This document shows positions 7,503 through 16,043 of a stretch of DNA of 26,747 bases, piece by piece. Position 1 is the first letter of the stretch. The number at the start of each line of letters is the position of its first letter. This stretch comes from CAMTUW01 sp947085035 (GTDB taxonomy: Bacteria > Actinomycetota > Coriobacteriia > Anaerosomatales > PHET01), in the NCBI GenBank assembly GCA_947085035.1, contig CAMTUW010000026.1, positions 1 to 26,747 on the forward strand, in the 5' to 3' direction. A program made the position numbers and the translations under genes. The notes beneath the pieces are model-generated. The model was given only the letters and a program-made list of their open reading frames with translations, did no database searches and was not told the origin of the DNA.

Positions 7503-9671
7503 ATGTCAAGCCGACGTAACAGAAACCGGCGCCGCAAGGGCCATGCAGGGATCATCTTGCTTCGCCTCGCTTCAGTCGCCGTCATCGTGTTCATCGTGCT
7601 CGCCACCGTCGGGGTGGCCAGCGGGTTCGCCTTGGCGCGCTCGTGGCTCGTTGACCTGCCCGACCCCAACAAGCCGGGCGCGTTCGACGTCGCCCGCGCC
7701 ACGCACATCTACTCGGCCGACGGCACTCTGCTCGCCCGCTTCTTCCTGGAGAACCGGGAGGTCATCCCGATCTCAAGGATCTCAAGTGACCTGGTCGATG
7801 CCGTCGTTGCCGTAGAGGATCATCGCTTCTATCAGCACAACGGCGTTGACCTCCTTGGCCTTGGGCGCGCGGTGGTCGTGAACCTGACTCAGGGTTTCGG
7901 CAGAGAGGGCGCCTCGACGATCACCCAGCAATACGTCAGAAACACGATCCTGCTTGACGAGCGCACCGACATCTCACTCGCGCGCAAGGTTCGCGAAGCG
8001 TATCTCGCGATGGAACTGGAGAAGCGCCACTCGAAGAGCGAGATTCTGGAGATGTATCTCAACGCCGTGTACTTCGGTGAGAGCGCGTACGGAGCGGAAG
8101 CGGCGTCTCGCATGTATTTCGCCAAGTCGGCGAGCGAGCTGACCTTGGCAGAAGCCGCGCTCCTGGCGGGATTGCCCCAACGGCCCACCAAGCTCAACCC
8201 CTACGACTACCCTGAAAGTGCGGTAGCGAGACGAAACGAAGTCCTCGAAGACATGTTTCGCAACGGCTACATCACGCGTCCCGAGCTCGATGAGGCTCGC
8301 GCTGTGAAGCTGTCCGTCAAGCGAGCGACAGAACCCGAAGGCGGCATCTACGCAGCCCCCTACTTCGTCGCCCACGTCAGAAAGCAGCTGCAGGCGAAGT
8401 TCTCGCCGGCGGTCGTCTTCAAAGGCGGCCTGAACGTACAGACGTCGCTTGACTCCAAAATGCAGTTGGCAGCAGAGAGAGCTGTGACTGCAGGTATCGG
8501 AAAGAAGGGTCCCGAGGGGGCGCTGGTGGCCATCGATCCGCGGGACGGTCATGTGAAGGCGCTCGTGGGGGGACGTGATTTCAACAAGAACAAGTACAAC
8601 CTGGCGACCCAAGCATATCGTCAGTCGGGATCGGCCTTCAAGACGTTTGCCATGGTCGCCGCGATCGAAGAGGGCATGCCGCCCTCGTTCATGATCGACT
8701 CGTCGTCGCCCGTGTTCATCCCGACGAAACCAAAAGCGTGGTCCGTCTCGAACAGCGAGGGCCGCGGCCGGGGAATGATCTCACTTGACGCCGCGACTCG
8801 CGCCTCCGTCAACACGGTGTATGCGCGTCTCGCGTGGGAGATCGGCGCGAAGAAGATCGCAAAGACAGCCAAACGCATGGGTATCACGACCGAGCTGCCC
8901 TGGTATCCGTCAATCGCCTTGGGCACACAAAACGTCACTGCGTTGGAGATGGCATCAGCATACGGAACGCTTGCAACCGGCGGGGTGCTCAACTCACCGA
9001 TCGTGATCACGAAGGTGACCGACGCCGACGGCAAGGTGATCTTCGAAGCCAAGAAGAAGGGGAAACGAGCGATCAGCCGCGAAGTCGCTCGCGCCTCGAC
9101 CGACGTACTCAAAGGCGTCATCACGGGCGGCACAGCGACCCGCGCGCGCATCGGTCGCCCCGCAGCGGGCAAGACCGGGACCAGCCAGAACCATCGGGAC
9201 GTCTGGTTCGTGGGCTACACCCCCCAACTCGTGACGGCGGTCTGGGTCGGGCATCGAACCGAACAAACCGTCTACGTGCGAGGAAGCCGGGCCTTCGGCG
9301 GCATCGTCTGCGCGCCGATCTGGGCGTCGTTCATGCGCCGCGCGCTCAAGGGCCAGCCCGTGCTGAACTTCCCAAGCGCTGGAAGGCCGAAGTACACGCC
9401 TTCCAAGTTCAAGATCCCGGTCAGCAAGCCCCCGAGCGTTGTCGGCCTCACGGTCGAGAAGGCCGAAGGCAAGCTCAAGGGCTATGAGTTCACCATCGAG
9501 CTCGTGTACTCGAACAAACCCAAGGGTGTCGTGGTGAGTCAGTCGTTCAAGAACAACAAACTCATCCTGAAGGTTTCCAAGGGACCGAAGCCCGTCACTG
9601 CACCGCCTGTCGTCCCGCCGCCCATCGATCCCCCGCCCCCGGGCGACACCACCCCCACCCCCACCCCTTAG
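7503..9671 (+). CDS. Class A penicillin-binding protein (second copy) with Pro-rich tail
   Basis: Second bifunctional transglycosylase/transpeptidase, 722 aa. A short basic tail and one membrane helix (about 18-46) precede glycosyltransferase family 51 with catalytic Glu105 (VEDHRFYQHNG) and GASTITQQ (136-143). The transpeptidase carries SAFK (Ser377), SVN (435-437) and KTG (557-559). A degenerate PASTA-like module (about 641-693) is followed by a Pro/Thr-rich tail (698-722) encoded by runs of C. It shares domain order and many motifs with the PBP at 2396 but lacks the PKD domain and the Cys linker, so the two look like old paralogues with distinct tails. Start ATG 7503 has GGAGG four bases upstream; the frame is open further upstream, but the membrane helix and ribosome site fix the start here. 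It converges on the NIF3-like gene. Confidence 0.95.
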   Translation: MSSRRNRNRRRKGHAGIILLRLASVAVIVFIVLATVGVASGFALARSWLVDLPDPNKPGAFDVARATHIYSADGTLLARFFLENREVIPISRISSDLVDAVVAVEDHRFYQHNGVDLLGLGRAVVVNLTQGFGREGASTITQQYVRNTILLDERTDISLARKVREAYLAMELEKRHSKSEILEMYLNAVYFGESAYGAEAASRMYFAKSASELTLAEAALLAGLPQRPTKLNPYDYPESAVARRNEVLEDMFRNGYITRPELDEARAVKLSVKRATEPEGGIYAAPYFVAHVRKQLQAKFSPAVVFKGGLNVQTSLDSKMQLAAERAVTAGIGKKGPEGALVAIDPRDGHVKALVGGRDFNKNKYNLATQAYRQSGSAFKTFAMVAAIEEGMPPSFMIDSSSPVFIPTKPKAWSVSNSEGRGRGMISLDAATRASVNTVYARLAWEIGAKKIAKTAKRMGITTELPWYPSIALGTQNVTALEMASAYGTLATGGVLNSPIVITKVTDADGKVIFEAKKKGKRAISREVARASTDVLKGVITGGTATRARIGRPAAGKTGTSQNHRDVWFVGYTPQLVTAVWVGHRTEQTVYVRGSRAFGGIVCAPIWASFMRRALKGQPVLNFPSAGRPKYTPSKFKIPVSKPPSVVGLTVEKAEGKLKGYEFTIELVYSNKPKGVVVSQSFKNNKLILKVSKGPKPVTAPPVVPPPIDPPPPGDTTPTPTP
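9630..9669 (-). other. G-rich tract (potential G-quadruplex) at a convergent gene end
   Basis: On the minus strand, runs of 4, 5, 5, 5 and 5 G occur within about 40 nt, with single-base loops inside each cluster and an 11-nt gap between clusters. It is the complement of the codons for the Pro/Thr tail of the second PBP and lies 20-60 bp beyond the stop of the minus-strand NIF3-like gene. Folding is inferred from G-run spacing only. Confidence 0.4.
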
Positions 9672-9691
9672 GCGTCGTCAGACCCACGCGG

Positions 9692-10648
9692 TCAGCTGCG
9701 CTTCACGCGCACCATTCCGCTTGCGCACACGATGTCGAGGGGACCGAGCTTCTCAACAGCGTCGAGGATCAGGTTCATGCCGAGCACGTCGCTTGAGACA
9801 TGTCCGGCGATGACGAGATTCAGTTTGAGCTCCTCGGCACGCTTCCTGTGGTCTTCGGAGTAGTGCATCCCGACGAGCGTTCCCACTCCGGCGGCCGATA
9901 GCCGATTCAGCGCATCGGCAGGGCCCTCGGTGCCGCCGGTCATGTCGGCGACGATGCGTCCCGCCCGGGCGCTACCCGTCCCGGATATCAGCGTCGGGCC
10001 GTACCCCTTGCGGGCCGCATCGGCGTACTCGGGGATGTCGTAGAGCGCCTTGACGATGTCGTCGAGCGTTCGCGGGGCCCTCTCGTCGAGGAAGCTCTGC
10101 ACGAACGTGTTCACGCTGTTGTCGGCCGGTGTGTGACACGACATGACCGCGAATCCCAGATGTTCGGCTGCCTGAGAGGTGCGACAGAAGTTGTCGGGCA
10201 TGATGCGCCTGCGGATCTCCTCGGCGCGAGGCGCGATGAGCGCGTCACCGGCAGCGATCGAGACACCTTGGACGGCCCACAGATCGGCCTGCATGTACAT
10301 CGCCTCATGGAGATTGGCAAGCCCGGGTCCCTCGGGATGATGGGCAAGCACGAGGTCGATCGCAGCGCCCTTCTCGCGCAGGCGATCGGCGAGAAGGACC
10401 TCGCCGACCTCCATGTCGACGCCGACGATCAGACCACGTATCTCGGCGTCATGATCACCCGTCTCGATACGAGTGTCACTGAAGGGGTTCACGAGCTTCT
10501 CGGTATCGAAGAAGCCTCGCTCGGGCTCCTCGAGCTTCTCGTAGCCTTTACGCGCGTCTTCGAGAACGCGGTCGATCTCACTACGATCACGTGCGTCGGC
10601 TTCGATTCCCACCGCGATACACGTCTCGTAGATCTGCCTGAGTCTCAA
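9692..10648 (-). CDS. NIF3-like (DUF34) putative metal-binding protein
   Basis: A 318-aa protein like those annotated 'NGG1p-interacting factor NIF3' in Gram-positive anaerobes, a branch of the DUF34/NIF3 superfamily. Visible motifs are AHHPEG (102-107), HTPADN (172-177), GMHYSEDHR (260-268) and GHVSSDVLGMN (282-292), giving the His/Asp/Glu pattern expected of a dinuclear metal site. The biochemical function is unsettled; GTP cyclohydrolase annotations for this family are weak, so I claim none. Start: TTG at 10648, whose bases overlap the argH stop (TTGA), with GGAAGGAG about 7 nt upstream; translation is probably coupled to argH. It is the last gene of the arginine transcription unit and ends 20 bp from the convergent PBP gene. 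Why a NIF3 protein follows argH is not evident from the sequence. Confidence 0.85.
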   Translation of the reverse strand: MRLRQIYETCIAVGIEADARDRSEIDRVLEDARKGYEKLEEPERGFFDTEKLVNPFSDTRIETGDHDAEIRGLIVGVDMEVGEVLLADRLREKGAAIDLVLAHHPEGPGLANLHEAMYMQADLWAVQGVSIAAGDALIAPRAEEIRRRIMPDNFCRTSQAAEHLGFAVMSCHTPADNSVNTFVQSFLDERAPRTLDDIVKALYDIPEYADAARKGYGPTLISGTGSARAGRIVADMTGGTEGPADALNRLSAAGVGTLVGMHYSEDHRKRAEELKLNLVIAGHVSSDVLGMNLILDAVEKLGPLDIVCASGMVRVKRS

Positions 10649-12069
10649 CTGACGTCTCCTTCCATCGCTTCAAGCCACGCGTCATCGGCGCGAAGCGTTG
10701 AGTGCACGGCCTCGATCTGCACACGCACCGCCTCGTACCCGGTGCCGCCGTGGCTCACGCGGCGCGCCACGACCGAGTCGATATCCACCGCGCCCACGAC
10801 ATCTGCGCCGAGACGCTCGTCATACGCGGCCCACTGTTCCGGGGTGAGGTCTTGCAGCGTATGGCCCTCACGCTCACAGGCCAGCACGAGACGACCGACG
10901 ACCTCGTGCGCCTCGCGAAACGGCACACCCTTGCCCACGAGGTAGTCGGCGACATCGGTGGCCGCCATGAAGCCGCCCATCGCTCCTGAGCGCATGCGAT
11001 CCGCGTTGACCCCCAGCGTATCGAGCATGCCGCACACCGCCCTGAGCGAGTCTGCCAGCGTGTCGATCGCGTCGAACGCGCCTTCCTTGTCCTCCTGCAT
11101 GTCCTTGTTGTAGGCGAGCGGGAGGCCCTTCAAGACGACCAGCAGCGCCGTGAGGTCCCCGATGACACGACCGGTCTTGCCGCGCACGAGCTCGGCGAAG
11201 TCGGGATTCTTCTTCTGAGGCATGATCGACGAGCCCGTCGAGAACTCGTCGTCAAGCGTGATGAACGCGAATTCGTCGCTCGACCACAAGATGATCTCCT
11301 CGCACAGGCGCGAGAGGTGGACCTGACACACGGCGCACGCGTACACCAGATCGAGCAGGAAGTCGCGGTCCGACACGGCGTCCATCGAGTTCTCGCTGAC
11401 GGCAGAAAAGCCGAGCTTCTTGGCAACGTAGTCGCGATCGATCTGAAACGTCGTACCTGCGAGCGCGGCGCTTCCCAGCACCAGCACATCGGCAGCATCC
11501 CACGCGTGTCGCACGCGCGTGAAGTCGCGCCCGAGCATCGCCGCGTAGGCGAGCAGGTGGTGGCTGAAGAGCACCGGCTGAGCCTTCTGGAGATGAGTGT
11601 AGCCCGGCATCACGACGCCGAAATGCTCCTCGGCGAGCGCGAGGAGGGCGCGACGCATGCACTGGATGCGGTGCGCGAGATCGACCGCGCGTGCCTTGGC
11701 GTAGAGCCGTGTGTCCGTAGCGACCTGGTCGTTTCGGCTGCGGGCCGTGTGCAGGCGCGCGCCAGCCGGGCCGATGCGCTCGGTGAGCACGCGCTCGATC
11801 GCCATGTGGACGTCCTCGTCGGCGACGCACCACTGAAACGTGCCCGCCCCGATCTCGCGAAATATCTCAGACAGGCCGGTTTCTATGGCGTCGGCGTCGA
11901 TTTCAGAGATGATGCCTTGGTTCGCGAGCATCCTCGCGTGAGCGATCGAGCCCCGGATGTCTTGGGCCCACATGCGGCGATCGACCGGAAGCGAGGCCCC
12001 GAACTCGGTGAGGAACTTGCCTGGGCTCTTCTCGAAACGGCCTCCCCACGGAGTCTTGGCGTCACTCAT
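10645..12069 (-). CDS. argH: Argininosuccinate lyase
   Basis: Splits argininosuccinate into arginine and fumarate, the last step of arginine synthesis; cytoplasmic homotetramer of the fumarase/aspartase superfamily. The 474-aa product has the family signature SSIMPQKKNPD at 280-290 with the catalytic-loop Ser at 281, the TARSRNDQ substrate motif at 108-115 and GYTHLQ at 156-161 with the conserved His159. Length is normal. Start ATG 12069 begins MSDAKTPWGGRF, matching the usual N-terminus. The start overlaps the end of the small TatA-like gene by 8 bp (ATGAGTGA), and the stop overlaps the TTG start of the NIF3-like gene, so three reading frames are chained. No strong Shine-Dalgarno precedes argH, consistent with translational coupling. 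Confidence 0.97.
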   Translation of the reverse strand: MSDAKTPWGGRFEKSPGKFLTEFGASLPVDRRMWAQDIRGSIAHARMLANQGIISEIDADAIETGLSEIFREIGAGTFQWCVADEDVHMAIERVLTERIGPAGARLHTARSRNDQVATDTRLYAKARAVDLAHRIQCMRRALLALAEEHFGVVMPGYTHLQKAQPVLFSHHLLAYAAMLGRDFTRVRHAWDAADVLVLGSAALAGTTFQIDRDYVAKKLGFSAVSENSMDAVSDRDFLLDLVYACAVCQVHLSRLCEEIILWSSDEFAFITLDDEFSTGSSIMPQKKNPDFAELVRGKTGRVIGDLTALLVVLKGLPLAYNKDMQEDKEGAFDAIDTLADSLRAVCGMLDTLGVNADRMRSGAMGGFMAATDVADYLVGKGVPFREAHEVVGRLVLACEREGHTLQDLTPEQWAAYDERLGADVVGAVDIDSVVARRVSHGGTGYEAVRVQIEAVHSTLRADDAWLEAMEGDVS

Positions 12070-12193
12070 CGCCGTCGCTCGCCTTCTTGCCGGCGCGGTA
12101 CCCAAGCCAGAATCCAATCACTGCGGGCGCACCGAACAGCACGAGGCTGCCGACCACGATGATCAAGAGCTCTGCAAGACCGATTCCGAACAC
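12062..12193 (-). CDS. 43-residue TatA-like membrane microprotein between argG and argH
   Basis: Short reading frame, GTG start at 12193, only 2 bp after the argG stop, with GAGGTG 5 nt upstream of the start. Its stop overlaps the argH start by 8 bp. The product begins MFGIGLAELLIIVVGSLVLF and has a polar residue at position 8 (Glu) and Phe-Gly at 20-21, the same numbering as the conserved positions of the TatA N-terminal membrane helix. After Gly21 it departs from TatA: instead of the KKLP hinge and amphipathic helix it continues hydrophobic to about residue 31 and ends in a basic-then-acidic tail (YRAGKKASDGDE). The positive charges predict a cytoplasmic C-terminus, as in TatA. It could be a truncated TatA paralogue, an unrelated single-pass microprotein, or a translational linker. 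The ribosome site and tight packing argue that it is translated; function unknown. Confidence 0.7.
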   Translation of the reverse strand: MFGIGLAELLIIVVGSLVLFGAPAVIGFWLGYRAGKKASDGDE

Positions 12194-12195
12194 GG

Positions 12196-13422
12196 TCACA
12201 CCTCGCCTTCCTTGCCGACTTTGCGGCGCTGGCGTGCCCACACCTTGACCGGGAGGCCATGCAGATCGATGAAGCCCTTCGCTGCGGCGTGATCGAACGA
12301 GTCAGCCTCGTCGTAGGTCGCCAGGTTGTAGTCGTAGAGCGAATACGGGCTGCGGCGGCCGACTGTGACGCACGACCCCTTGAAGAAGCGCAACCGCACG
12401 TCTCCCGTGACCAGCTGCTGAGTCGAATCGATGAAGCCGTCCAGCGCTTCTTTGAGCGGCGAGAACCACATACCGTTGTAGACGAGCTCGGCCCACTTCT
12501 GCTCGATGCCCAGCTTGTAGTGCAGAACCTCTCGCTCCAGACAGAGGTCTTCGAGCGCCTTGTGCGCCGTGATGAGCGTGAGCGCGCCGGGGACCTCGTA
12601 GATCTCGCGCGACTTCACGCCGATGAGGCGGTTCTCGATCATGTCGATGCGTCCGAAGCCGTGTTTGCCCGCGAGTTCGTTCATGGCGTTGATGATCTCG
12701 TGGAAACTCATGAGTCCGCCGTCGAGCGCCACGGGTATACCTTGCTCGAAGCTGATCACCGCGTACTCGGGCTCACCGCACGCGTCGCCACGCGCGTCAT
12801 TCGTGAGCGTGTAGATGTCGGCCGGAGGCTCGACCCATGGATCTTCGAGAACGCCACACTCGATCGCGCGACCCCAGAGGTTGTCGTCGATCGAATACGG
12901 ATTGTCTTTCGTGGTGGGCACCGGGATGCCGCGCGCTTCTGCCCACTCCATCTCCTGCTCGCGCGTCTTGAGCTCCCATTCGCGGACCGGGGCCACGATC
13001 TCGAGGTCGGGATCGAGCGCCGCGATGCCGACCTCGAAACGAACCTGGTCGTTGCCTTTGCCGGTGCACCCGTGGCCGATGAACCGGGCCTGGTGCCGGT
13101 GGGCCTCCTCGACGAGGTGCTTCACGATGATCGGGCGCGACAGGGCTGAGACAAGCGGATACTTGTTCTCGTAGAGCGCGTTCGCCTTGAGCGCTTTGGC
13201 CAGGTACTCCTCGACGTACTCTTCGCGCACGTCTTTCACGATCGACTCGATCGCGCCGATGTCCAACGCCTTCTGGCGTACGAAGTCGAGGTCCTGGCGC
13301 TCCTGGCCGACATCGATCGCTAGCGCGATGACGTCCATGTCGCGGTTCTCCGCGATCCAGCGAATCGCGACAGAGGTGTCGAGTCCTCCGGAGTAGGCCA
13401 GTATGCATTTCTCGCGTGTCAT
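12196..13422 (-). CDS. argG: Argininosuccinate synthase
   Basis: Joins citrulline and aspartate to argininosuccinate with ATP cleavage to AMP; cytoplasmic, 408 aa, normal length. The N-type ATP pyrophosphatase P-loop AYSGGLDTS is at residues 9-17. Further family stretches include GHGCTGKGNDQVRFE in the middle and EDPWVEPP in the substrate region. Start ATG 13422 has AAAGGAA about 5 nt upstream. It lies 23 bp downstream of argR and 2 bp upstream of the TatA-like gene in the argCJBDFRGH order typical of Actinomycetota. Control is expected through ArgR at the argC promoter. Confidence 0.98.
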   Translation of the reverse strand: MTREKCILAYSGGLDTSVAIRWIAENRDMDVIALAIDVGQERQDLDFVRQKALDIGAIESIVKDVREEYVEEYLAKALKANALYENKYPLVSALSRPIIVKHLVEEAHRHQARFIGHGCTGKGNDQVRFEVGIAALDPDLEIVAPVREWELKTREQEMEWAEARGIPVPTTKDNPYSIDDNLWGRAIECGVLEDPWVEPPADIYTLTNDARGDACGEPEYAVISFEQGIPVALDGGLMSFHEIINAMNELAGKHGFGRIDMIENRLIGVKSREIYEVPGALTLITAHKALEDLCLEREVLHYKLGIEQKWAELVYNGMWFSPLKEALDGFIDSTQQLVTGDVRLRFFKGSCVTVGRRSPYSLYDYNLATYDEADSFDHAAAKGFIDLHGLPVKVWARQRRKVGKEGEV

Positions 13423-13445
13423 GCGGTTCCTTTCAGTGGGGCGGC

Positions 13446-13874
13446 TCAGACGCCGCGAAACTTGTCGAGTGTCTCGACGAGCGAGGCTGCTTCGGCCTCG
13501 CCCTCGGTGATCACGAGGATCGTGTCGTCGCCCGAGACGCTACCGAGAATACCTACGAGTTCTGCCGCATCGAGCGCTGCGGCGACTCCGGGCGCTGTTC
13601 CCGACTGTGCCTTGACCAACACCAGGTTGCCGGTGTTCTTCACGTCAAAGACCAGGTCGCTCACCATCCGCTGCAGATGGAGGTCCTCTGCAAGCACATA
13701 CACGCCCTCGGGGAACTTGCGCAGTCCCATCTCGGTGATATCGCGAGAGACGGTCGCCTGGGTGCAGTCGAACCCGGCGTCCTCAAGGCGTTCGACCAGC
13801 GCGCGCTGTGTCTTGATCCGCTGGGACCTCACGATGCCACGAATCGCCTCTTGACGTTCCTGTCGCTTCCTCAT
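13446..13874 (-). CDS. argR: Arginine repressor
   Basis: Arginine-responsive transcription regulator, 142 aa. The N-terminal winged helix-turn-helix (about 1-70) contains ATVSRDI, the recognition-helix signature, at 40-46. The C-terminal hexamerisation and arginine-binding domain (about 80-142) contains GTAPGVAAALD (92-102) and GSVSGDDTILVI (111-122), whose Asp pair binds arginine in the family. Start: ATG 13874, preceded by GGGAAGG; an in-frame GTG two codons earlier (13880) is possible. It is inside the operon it should control, 25 bp after argF and 23 bp before argG, so it is predicted to be autoregulated through the operator at 19217-19235. Confidence 0.97.
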   Translation of the reverse strand: MRKRQERQEAIRGIVRSQRIKTQRALVERLEDAGFDCTQATVSRDITEMGLRKFPEGVYVLAEDLHLQRMVSDLVFDVKNTGNLVLVKAQSGTAPGVAAALDAAELVGILGSVSGDDTILVITEGEAEAASLVETLDKFRGV

Positions 13875-13899
13875 GCTCACCTTCCCTTCGCGCTCCTAC

Positions 13900-14838
13900 T
13901 CAGCCGAGCACGAGCGACAACAGCGCCTGTTGGACATGCAGCCGGTTCTCGGCCTCGTCGAACACGGCCGAGCGGGGATCGTCGATCACGTCGTCGGTGA
14001 CCTCCTCGCCGCGATGCGCGGGCAGACAGTGCAGAAAGACCGCCTGAGGCGAGGCGAGCGAGAAGAGCGCCCGATCCACGCGAAACGGCTCGAAAGCGCC
14101 CATACGCGCGTCGTGCTCGCTCTCCTGCCCCATCGAGGCCCACGTGTCGGTGATGACGACGTCTGAGTCACGCACCGCGGCGGCAGGATCGTTGCCCACC
14201 GCGATCCGGCCCCCGTTGCGTTCGGCGAGATCCGTCGCCTGCGCGACGAGTGCGGAAACAGGCTCGAATCCGGACGGACAAGCGACCGCGACGTCCATGC
14301 CCGCGAGCGCACCGGCCAGAAGGTAGGTGTTGGCCATGTTGTTGCCGTCCCCGACGTAGGCCATGCGCACGCCGGCGAGCCGCCCGACCTTCTCCTTGAT
14401 CGTGAGGAGGTCGGCGAGCCCCTGGCAGGGGTGATGGTCGTCCGTCAGTGCGTTGATGACCGGCACGCGCGCGTGAGCCGCCAGCTCTTCTGCGAGCGAA
14501 TGCGCATACGTCCGAAACACGATCGCGTCGACGTAGCGCTCCAGCACCTTGGCGGTGTCATGAACGCTTTCGCCGCGCGAGAACGCGCCGTCCGGACCCG
14601 ACATGACGATCGGGTGGGCGCCGAGTCTGATGCACGCGACCTCGAAGCTCACCCGCGTACGCAGGGACGGCTTCTGCAAGATGATGGCGATGGTCGAACC
14701 GGCGAGGGTGGGCTTCTTGATGCCGGCAGCCCACGTGCGTTTGTGCGCTTGAGCCACCTCGAGAACATGCAGCAGTTCAGCCGAGGTCAGGTCGGCGATG
14801 GTGAGCACGTCACGTCCATGGAAGTCCTGAGCGTTCAT
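13900..14838 (-). CDS. argF: Ornithine carbamoyltransferase
   Basis: Transfers a carbamoyl group from carbamoyl phosphate to ornithine, forming citrulline; cytoplasmic trimer, 312 aa. The carbamoyl-phosphate motif is SLRTR at 58-62, HHPCQ at 135-139, the ornithine-binding DTWASMGQE at 231-239, and the HCLPAHRGEE loop at 270-279. Ornithine rather than acetyl- or succinyl-ornithine is expected because argJ/argD/argC precede it and the D-x-x-SMG motif is present. The start ATG overlaps the argD stop by 4 bp (ATGA), indicating translational coupling. argR follows after 25 bp. Confidence 0.97.
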   Translation of the reverse strand: MNAQDFHGRDVLTIADLTSAELLHVLEVAQAHKRTWAAGIKKPTLAGSTIAIILQKPSLRTRVSFEVACIRLGAHPIVMSGPDGAFSRGESVHDTAKVLERYVDAIVFRTYAHSLAEELAAHARVPVINALTDDHHPCQGLADLLTIKEKVGRLAGVRMAYVGDGNNMANTYLLAGALAGMDVAVACPSGFEPVSALVAQATDLAERNGGRIAVGNDPAAAVRDSDVVITDTWASMGQESEHDARMGAFEPFRVDRALFSLASPQAVFLHCLPAHRGEEVTDDVIDDPRSAVFDEAENRLHVQQALLSLVLG

Positions 14839-16043
14839 CTCGCCACCTCCTCAAACACGTCCGTCAATGTGCCGAGGAGTGTATCAATCTCAGACTTTCC
14901 GCACACCAGAGGCGGCAAGAAGCGCAGAATATCCGTTCCGATGTGGTTGACGACGAGTCCCTTGGCGAGAAGTCGATTCGCGACCTCAACCGCAACAGGC
15001 GCAGACAGCGTCGCTCCGCACATGAGCCCGACGCCCCGCACCTCGGTGATGGCCCCGGTGCCCACGGCGATCCTCTCGAGTCCGGCGCGCAGGTACTCGC
15101 CCGATGCCGCGGCGTTCTCGCCGAGCCGCTCGTCTTCGAGCGCGGCGATCGTCGCGCGGCCCGCAGCGCACACGACGGGGCCCCCGCCGAACGTCGAGCC
15201 GTGGTCACCTGCGCGAAACGCGGCGGCGACCCCCTCGCGTGCCACGAGCGCACCGACGGGCAGCCCGTTGGCCATCGCCTTGGCCAGCGTGACGACATCC
15301 GGCGTGAGCCCGTGCGCTTGATGCGCGAAGGCGGGACCGGTCCGGAAGAAGCCCGTCTGGACCTCATCGAGCATGAACAGCACGCCCCGTTCGCGACAGA
15401 GGCGCTCGGCGGCCTGCAGGTACTCGGTGCTCGCGGACCACACTCCCCCCTCGCCCTGAACGATCTCGAGGAGCAGAGCTGCGACCGAGTCATCAAGCGC
15501 CTCTTCAAGTGCATCGATGTCGTTCAGCGGCACATGGAGAAAGCCGGCAGGCAGTGGCGCGAACGCCTCCTGCTTACTCGCCTGCCCCGTCGCGGCGAGC
15601 GCGGCAAGCGTGCGTCCGTGAAACGAGCGGTGGGTGGTCACGACCACGTGAGCTCCGGGACGGGTGTCGCCCGCCCAGCGCCGCGCGAGCTTGATGGCGC
15701 CCTCGTTGGCCTCGGCGCCGGAGTTCGCGAAGAAGACCCTCATCCCGCCTCCGAGCAGCCGGACGAGATCGCACGCCAGTTCAGCGCGATGCTCGACGAA
15801 GAACAGGTTGCTCACGTGGACGAGCTTGGCGGCCTGCTCGGCGACCGCCTGGGTCACCGCAGGATGGGCGTGGCCCAGGTTCACCGCGCCGATGCCGGCG
15901 ACGAAGTCCAGGTACTCGCGTCCCGCGTCGTCGTGAAGTCTCATACCTTCTCCGCGCACGAACATGACCGGCTTGCGCGCGTAGGTCTGCATGACGCACG
16001 CGATGTCGAGACGCTGCGCCCGCTCGAGTCGCGTCTCCATCAC
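14835..16043 (-). CDS. argD: Acetylornithine aminotransferase
   Basis: PLP-dependent class III aminotransferase converting N-acetylglutamate semialdehyde to N-acetylornithine, 402 aa. The PLP phosphate-binding SGAEANE is at 108-114, FHGRT at 141-145, the LDEVQTG segment with PLP-pyridine Asp226 at 225-231, and Lys255 (TLAKAMANG) should form the Schiff base. Many family members also act on succinyldiaminopimelate, so a second role in lysine synthesis is possible. Start: GTG at 16043 overlaps the argB stop (GTGA) and has GAGG about 7 nt upstream; the next codon, ATG 16040, is almost as good. The 3' end overlaps argF by 4 bp. Confidence 0.97.
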   Translation of the reverse strand: MMETRLERAQRLDIACVMQTYARKPVMFVRGEGMRLHDDAGREYLDFVAGIGAVNLGHAHPAVTQAVAEQAAKLVHVSNLFFVEHRAELACDLVRLLGGGMRVFFANSGAEANEGAIKLARRWAGDTRPGAHVVVTTHRSFHGRTLAALAATGQASKQEAFAPLPAGFLHVPLNDIDALEEALDDSVAALLLEIVQGEGGVWSASTEYLQAAERLCRERGVLFMLDEVQTGFFRTGPAFAHQAHGLTPDVVTLAKAMANGLPVGALVAREGVAAAFRAGDHGSTFGGGPVVCAAGRATIAALEDERLGENAAASGEYLRAGLERIAVGTGAITEVRGVGLMCGATLSAPVAVEVANRLLAKGLVVNHIGTDILRFLPPLVCGKSEIDTLLGTLTDVFEEVAR

